From assembly GCA_018398765.1 (NCBI GenBank), contig JAHBMJ010004586.1, forward strand, positions 25,001 to 89,000: DNA of 64,000 nt. The letters run 5' to 3'. Under the pieces are notes generated by a model. The model was not told the origin of the DNA. It made no database searches and worked only from the letters and a program-made list of their open reading frames with translations. This DNA comes from Chromera velia. Taxonomy: Eukaryota > Sar > Chromeraceae. Positions 59,001 through 64,000 of this stretch are shown here, piece after piece; positions within the stretch are counted from its first letter, which is position 1, and each line of letters begins with the position of its first letter. The position numbers were made by a program, and so were the translations under genes.

Positions 59001-60470
59001 CGTCTCAGAAAATGGTAGGACTGCTCTGGCGAGAGGAATCATTTCATCATCAGTCACCGGGGAAGTTCTATTAACAGTGAGGAGAAGGGGGAGAAAAGAG
59101 AAGTTCTTTTCGCCCATGGGGGCATGCGGAGGATCAGAAGATATAGGAGGAGGAGATGAATCAAGAAAAAAAGAAAGAGAAAGAACAACATGTTGGGGGG
59201 CAAAGTCAGCTTCCAGGTTTGAAGTGGCAGAGGACCAGGCTGTCAAGAGAAAAGGATCTACAAAAAAGTGATCAATCGCTGTTGTTTCTTCTCCTGCTTT
59301 AAAAAAGATGCACAGGCCCGGAAAGGAAACATCAACACCCAGCCTCTCACATTTCAAAGATAGACTGTGGAGAGGAATTAAGTTAGAGCGTTCACAAAGA
59401 TGGATCAGCCAATTCCCTTGCTCATCAGGTTGACTGCCATAGCTGCAGGCTGACAATCAAAAGGGCTTACAAGCATCAACTTCGTTCTCTTCTCTGCTTT
59501 CATTAGTGGGACATAGCATTCTTTCCCAAGTCAGCCCTTCCAGCACCCGAGTCCCCAGCTTGCTGTTCATGTCTCCAACCAGGATACGCAAATCCTCGAG
59601 AGGTACCTGACATAGTGCATCGATCACACCCTTTCTCTCTCTGTCTCTTTGCTCCCTGTCTCTCTGTCTCAGGTAAGACCCTCTAGGTAGAAAGTACACA
59701 CCGAAAACATGGAGGACTCTCGTGGCTGACTCCCCCCCTTCTGAGGGAGAAGGCACATTCACTGACAGACGGACCAGATTTTGACCCACCAGCTCCCACC
59801 TTGGCTGCAGTTCATGAACTAAAGAATTCCTGACTAGGATGCATACACCCCCTGTCCTTGCTTCCCTGATGGTTACAGCTTTCCTTCTCGACCCTTCCAC
59901 TTTGATTTTCCTTCTCAACCACTCAAAGTGATCGAAATTATGCCCTGTGTGAGTGGATGTTCTTACCGGTATGGAGGGGCACTTCGTTTCAGTCAACATC
60001 ACAATGTCTGCCTGGCAAGCGGCCAGCCACCGCTCGAGAGCTTTGCTTCGTATGCGTGACCCCAGTCCCCCTACATTTACCATTTTTATTGTGAGTTTCC
60101 TTCTTCCTAAAGTCATGAGACCAGACCTCATGTCGTAAGAAGGAGAGAAAACATTATGGGAGGATAAGGATGCAGAAGAAAAGAGAAGGGAGGGGGGGGA
60201 CGGCTGAAAGGCCCATTGAGGGATTGAAGAGGTTGCGGAGGGGCGTACCGGTGGGGCAGAAGCAGAAGCATATGCAGAAGCCGAAGCAGAAGAGGAAGAA
60301 GAAAAAGAAATAGAAGCAGCAGCAGCAGCAGCAGAAGAAGAAGAAGAAGAAGAAGAAGAAGAAGAACAAGAAGAGGAAGAGGATGAGGAAGAAGGAGAAG
60401 AGGAGGAGGAGGAGGAGGACGACGACACTGTAACTAGAGGGGGGGGAAAGTCGAAAGGAGAACTTGCATG
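56047..60470 (-). mobile_element. Non-LTR retrotransposon (LINE) with endonuclease and reverse transcriptase, broken
   Basis: On the minus strand, bases 60428-59457 give a Ser-rich leader followed by an APE-type endonuclease (IKMVNVGGLGSR, VMLTETKC, FGVYFLP, ILVGDMNSKLG). An in-frame TGA at 59459-59457 interrupts it; the nuclease continues in the same frame (EQGNWLIHLCERSNL, AIDHFFVDP). A Pro-rich linker follows, with a frame change near 58530. Bases 58326-57469 hold the reverse transcriptase (NEWRPIHIVGLLGKIF, FVNFSKAFDTVP, GVKQGDPLSPLLFFLFINN, IGYADDLVLFA). Bases 57464-57183 continue with NLKKTKVM and KYKYLGNWVFEGG. A Cys-rich C-terminal end lies at 56753-56331. The 3' tail is (ATC)n. Several stops and frame changes make it inactive. 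A short ORF at 60671-60477 may be the end of a first ORF. It is the same family as 13898-16700, 20860-21600 and 27060-27300. Confidence 0.9.
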
Positions 60471-60479
60471 ACGCTTTTA

Positions 60480-61224
60480 TCGGTCTTCACACTTTCTGAG
60501 TCTGCATGCTTCCCTGCGACTGGCCCAGAAGGCATACACCAGACGCTTCTCGTCTTTCTTTAGTTGATCTGCGCTTATCCATACGAAGTCGAAAGCGCCC
60601 CTCCTCCAGAAATCATATTCTCTTCTCTTTCCCTTTCCGCCTCTGGATAGTATTGAAGTGAAATGAGACACAGAGGTAATATATTTTTAAATATATATAT
60701 ATATTATATTCTTGTTCAGGAAATATACATAGAAAAAATATATTATATATATATAATTCACGCCTAGTAATGCTTAAAGAAAGAGCTAGACACTGCTTGT
60801 CTAGGGGTGCTTTTGCCCTCCGAGCGCACACAGCACTTATACGTGTTTGTTATTAGAAGGTGTGTGAAGCAAGGCTACTTCACTTCCAACCATCAATCAA
60901 ATCTCTGACTTATCCGACTCCATCAGTCTGTATCGTCGAATTACTGTTTACATGCATTTACGTACATGCAATTAATTCTGCATGCATTGATCTGCAAGAT
61001 ACGTACGTGCTCGGTCATGGCTCTCTGGAGGCGCACTGTGCGGCGGGACCCGTTGGCCGGTGCCGGCCCGCTTGCACGTTCTGCTCACCCCCCGATCTTG
61101 CAAAGATCTATGTCTTTCTTCTGTCATCTTTGTTCTGTCATTTGTTCTTCTCTGCTTATGAAAATTCCTTTCCAGGCCAACACGGCTTAGTCAGCGCATT
61201 AGCTATCTGGACCTCTCTCCTGCA
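60480..61224. other. Intergenic between the LINE and the LTR element
   Basis: An AT-dinucleotide-rich part (60680-60760) contains the word CTAGGCGTGAATT in inverted orientation, also found at 55870-55882. Part of this stretch may be the 3' untranslated region or LTR of the neighbouring element on the minus strand, but no second LTR is visible to test that. Confidence 0.4.
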
Positions 61225-64000
61225 CTAAGTCACTGACCTTCTGGTCCGTCCGAGTTCCTGTATGATGAAATCAAGCATCCCCTGTGAGGTACCATCTGCT
61301 GCTATGCCCGTCCTCAACTGTTCAAAGAATGGGTTGCAATCAGTAAAGAATTGTATTTTCGGTTCCTGACCCCACAGGTGGGTTACGAGTATCTTCAAAC
61401 GGGGAAGATGCTTGATGACGCTTTCAAAGCTAGTTGCTTCTGCTGCTGTGCTACTCCTATGTTTGTGGTTATGGCGTTCAGTGTGCCATGCTATGATGTT
61501 CTGCCATGGGTTGGCATCCTGCATTGCTGTCTCTGGAGTCCATCTTTCTTCAACCAAGAATATCAGCCAACCCAACCTTCCACTGTAGGTCGTTCGGGAG
61601 TAGGTCCTGGAGCTGTCACCTAGCACAGCTAGCATGACTCTCTTGAATCGTTTCAGTGCCCGCAGATGGATCGGCTCTTTCTTCTCCTTCAGCATTTCTA
61701 GGACTCTGACTGCTACTCTGACAACTCTCCTGCATGGTCGGGTAGAGTGGCAACTAAGCTCATCTGCCCAGACACGTCTGGAGGGTTGTGTGCGCACCAT
61801 CAAATGCAACGCACCATTGATGCTCCGCATGAGCGGCTCCAATCCCCCCTCTTTCTCTATTTCGGTTGTGGGTTCGAGTTCTGTAGCTTTCACTTCCCCC
61901 TTCTTTCTCTTTTCTCCGATCGTTCTCCAAAGGGCATCTGTGTTGACCCCCCTGCTGTATGAGTTCTGAGATACCTCCACTGTCTCATTGAAGAAAGAGA
62001 AGTCCATGCCAGCATACTTGATGCTGGCATCAGAGGGAAGTTCGGAGAGGTGTTCCCATTCAAACCTGCTTCTGAGGAATGCAATTTCTTCTGCAGTCTC
62101 TTTCCTACCCCTCCTTGCCCCGAATACATCATCAATCCAATTGATTTGGACACCCACAGCGGGCTCACCTGCCTCACCTCTTTTGACTGCCACCCCGGTC
62201 TCTACTCGTTCATATCCTGCCTCACCCTGGACTCCTGTAAGGCTTTTGTCAAAGATGTTGCCTGAGCAGGGCATCCCGTAGAGTCCCTTTTCCACTAATC
62301 GAAGCTCCCCCAGCTTGATTTCGAGGGCTGCTTTTCTGAGGGTCTCGTAGTCCCTGTCGTTCATGTCTTCGTATAGGTTCTTGGCTGGAATGTGCGGCAG
62401 CCAATCGGGAATGATGACTGCGGCTCTCTTCTTGTTCTTGTCAGGGGCAGTGAGGAATGCTTCAGAGATGTCCCCCACAAAACGAGAGAGACAAAAAGTT
62501 AAAGAAAAAATGCAGAACATAAGAATTGCCCAGACACAAGGTGTGCCGACATAAGTGTTAACCGCTCTTTTGTCTGTGAAACCCTTTCCGAAGCATCTTG
62601 CTTTTGGCTTTCTGTTTTCTAGCCTTGCCTGTCTCGGTTCGTTCTCTTTCATCCTTACTTTCCTGCCCTTGTACTTGCGAGGCTGTTGCGCCTCTCTGTC
62701 TCCCTGAGAACCGTCTGCCTGTCGTCTTGACTGCCGATCAATTCCTGCCTTCCCTTCCTTCTGCCTGTTCTCTTCCTTTTCTTTCTCTGCCTGCTTGGTT
62801 TCTTTCTTTTTCCAAGTAAGTCTCTAACCCATGCACATGACAGAGTCCACTTCCTTTCTGTCGACCACCCTACCCAAAACCCCCTTACCTACAATGTTTT
62901 TCAGCCACTCGTCTCTGCATGCCTCATCGAAGTCTCCCCTCTCGACCTCTTTCGGGAGTGCAGGGGTTTGCGTGGATCCCTGCTTGAAGTCGTCAGGGAC
63001 AGTGAAAGGATGCTCGGGGTCCAGTCCTAGGTAGAAGCAGTCGTGAGGAGGAGCAAGAAAGAAGACGTTGTCTGCAGGAGGCTCATCTCCAAGGTCTACC
63101 CCCGGAGGCCCCTCACCCTATGCGTGTTTGTTGTTTCCACCCAACTGCCCTCCTGTTAGGGCATCGGGTGCGAGGAAGTTCTCTCCAAAGAGAGAATCCT
63201 CATCATCACTGTGTTTCGGTTCGTGGTCTCTCCCATCAGGTGACTCGTCCCTTCCCTCTCTGTCTCCATCTCCTTCTCCCTGAGCAGGTGCTTGATTGTT
63301 CAGACATCCCCCCACCTGCAATGGGAGAGGGGGTGAGATCTGTGCTTCGATTGCAGAAGGAATGCGACCCCCTATAATCTCGAAATAACGCAGCACATCT
63401 GCTTTACGCACATTTGAGGAGATGCCGGAAAAATTTCAGGTGCCATCTAGCTGCTGTGACAGTGAGGAGACGGGGACGGTCCGTTTGAATGCCTTTCCAG
63501 TCATGGCCATGGAGACCAGCTAGTTGTTCCTTCCCTGCACAAGGATGCCTGTATAGCATTCCTGTGAAGCTAGTGGCACATCAGCCCTATGCTGTTCTGG
63601 GACTGCTGCCTGTCTATCGGCTTGCTGTACCCCCTCACCGGAGGCGTGACCATGCACCTCCTCATTGGATGCATCTCCTTGGACAGAGGGGGCGGGAAGG
63701 AAATCATTCTGGGAGGACTCTTCAGAAGAAGGGGGAATGGCGTAGGGCTGCTGCTGTTGCGATTCATTACTCTCGGGGACCCATTCAGGCCCCCCCCAAC
63801 ATGCCAAAATACCCCTCTTCACTGGCTTGACATAGTGGGGATGCATATGAATGATGTCCCACACGTCACGGTTTGGTTGCTTTCGAGTCACAACAGCAAG
63901 GTTTTTGTTCTTCTCATAGAGCCACACAACCTCGCTGCCTGGAAGTTCGATTCCACTCTCTGCAGTTCGCAACACACCCACATCTCCGCAAAGAAAATGG
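61225..64000 (-). mobile_element. LTR retrotransposon pol region, probably Ty1/copia type (fossil, partial)
   Basis: On the minus strand a long frame at 62652-61225 carries reverse-transcriptase words of the copia type (VGDISEAFL, KGLYGMPCS and the catalytic segment QINWIDDVFGA). It is followed by an RNase H region (STAAEATSFESV and FFTDCNPFFEQL). Further upstream, 63981-63520 resembles the linker between integrase and reverse transcriptase. The element continues beyond the right edge, and no LTR was recognised in the window. It looks broken, with a few interruptions, and of moderate age. Confidence 0.75.

Overview
The window looks like nuclear DNA of a photosynthetic alveolate, most likely a chromerid such as Chromera velia. 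This is inferred from three things: intron-dense genes for an axonemal protein and a sterol glucosyltransferase, a TLDc protein of the coiled-coil-plus-TLDc type common in alveolate algae, and heavy loading with LINEs, an LTR element, foldback elements and microsatellites. No bacterial or organellar gene organisation is present.

Layout. (1) 1-340, minus: first exon of an NAD(P)-dependent malic enzyme that runs off the left edge. (2) 1152-13420, plus: a 23-exon gene for CFAP44, a WD40/coiled-coil axonemal protein. All exon phases join into one 2053-residue frame. (3) 13421-28977: a gene-poor, repeat-rich stretch. It holds a decayed LINE, a second LINE fragment, a LINE 3' tail, a degenerate tandem array and one intronless 898-codon gene at 17962-20658. 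That gene encodes two arrays of 18-residue Cys/His repeats, two HNH-type nuclease-like domains and a C2H2 finger. (4) 28978-38999, minus: a 13-exon gene for a TBC-domain Rab GTPase-activating protein, head-to-head with (5) 39858-50452, plus: a 17-exon sterol/lipid glucosyltransferase with a very long C-terminal extension. (6) 50453-56046: repeats, three foldback (MITE-like) elements and a broken intronless TLDc gene. (7) 56047-60470, minus: a longer but broken LINE with endonuclease and reverse transcriptase. (8) 61225-64000, minus: part of an LTR retrotransposon pol region that runs off the right edge.

The genes do not form a pathway. CFAP44 is ciliary, malic enzyme is carbon metabolism, the TBC protein is membrane traffic and the glucosyltransferase is membrane sterol modification. 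Two gene pairs (malic enzyme/CFAP44 and TBC/glucosyltransferase) are divergent and may share promoter regions.

The two observations most worth following are the Cys/His-repeat double-HNH protein, whose two halves share a near-identical DNA tract, and the 5' splice sites. In 50 introns placed by hand, 29 begin GTC (mostly GTCAGT or GTCTGT) and 2 begin GC. All gene models were made by eye from reading frames, splice dinucleotides, phase continuity and remembered family motifs; no search or alignment was run.
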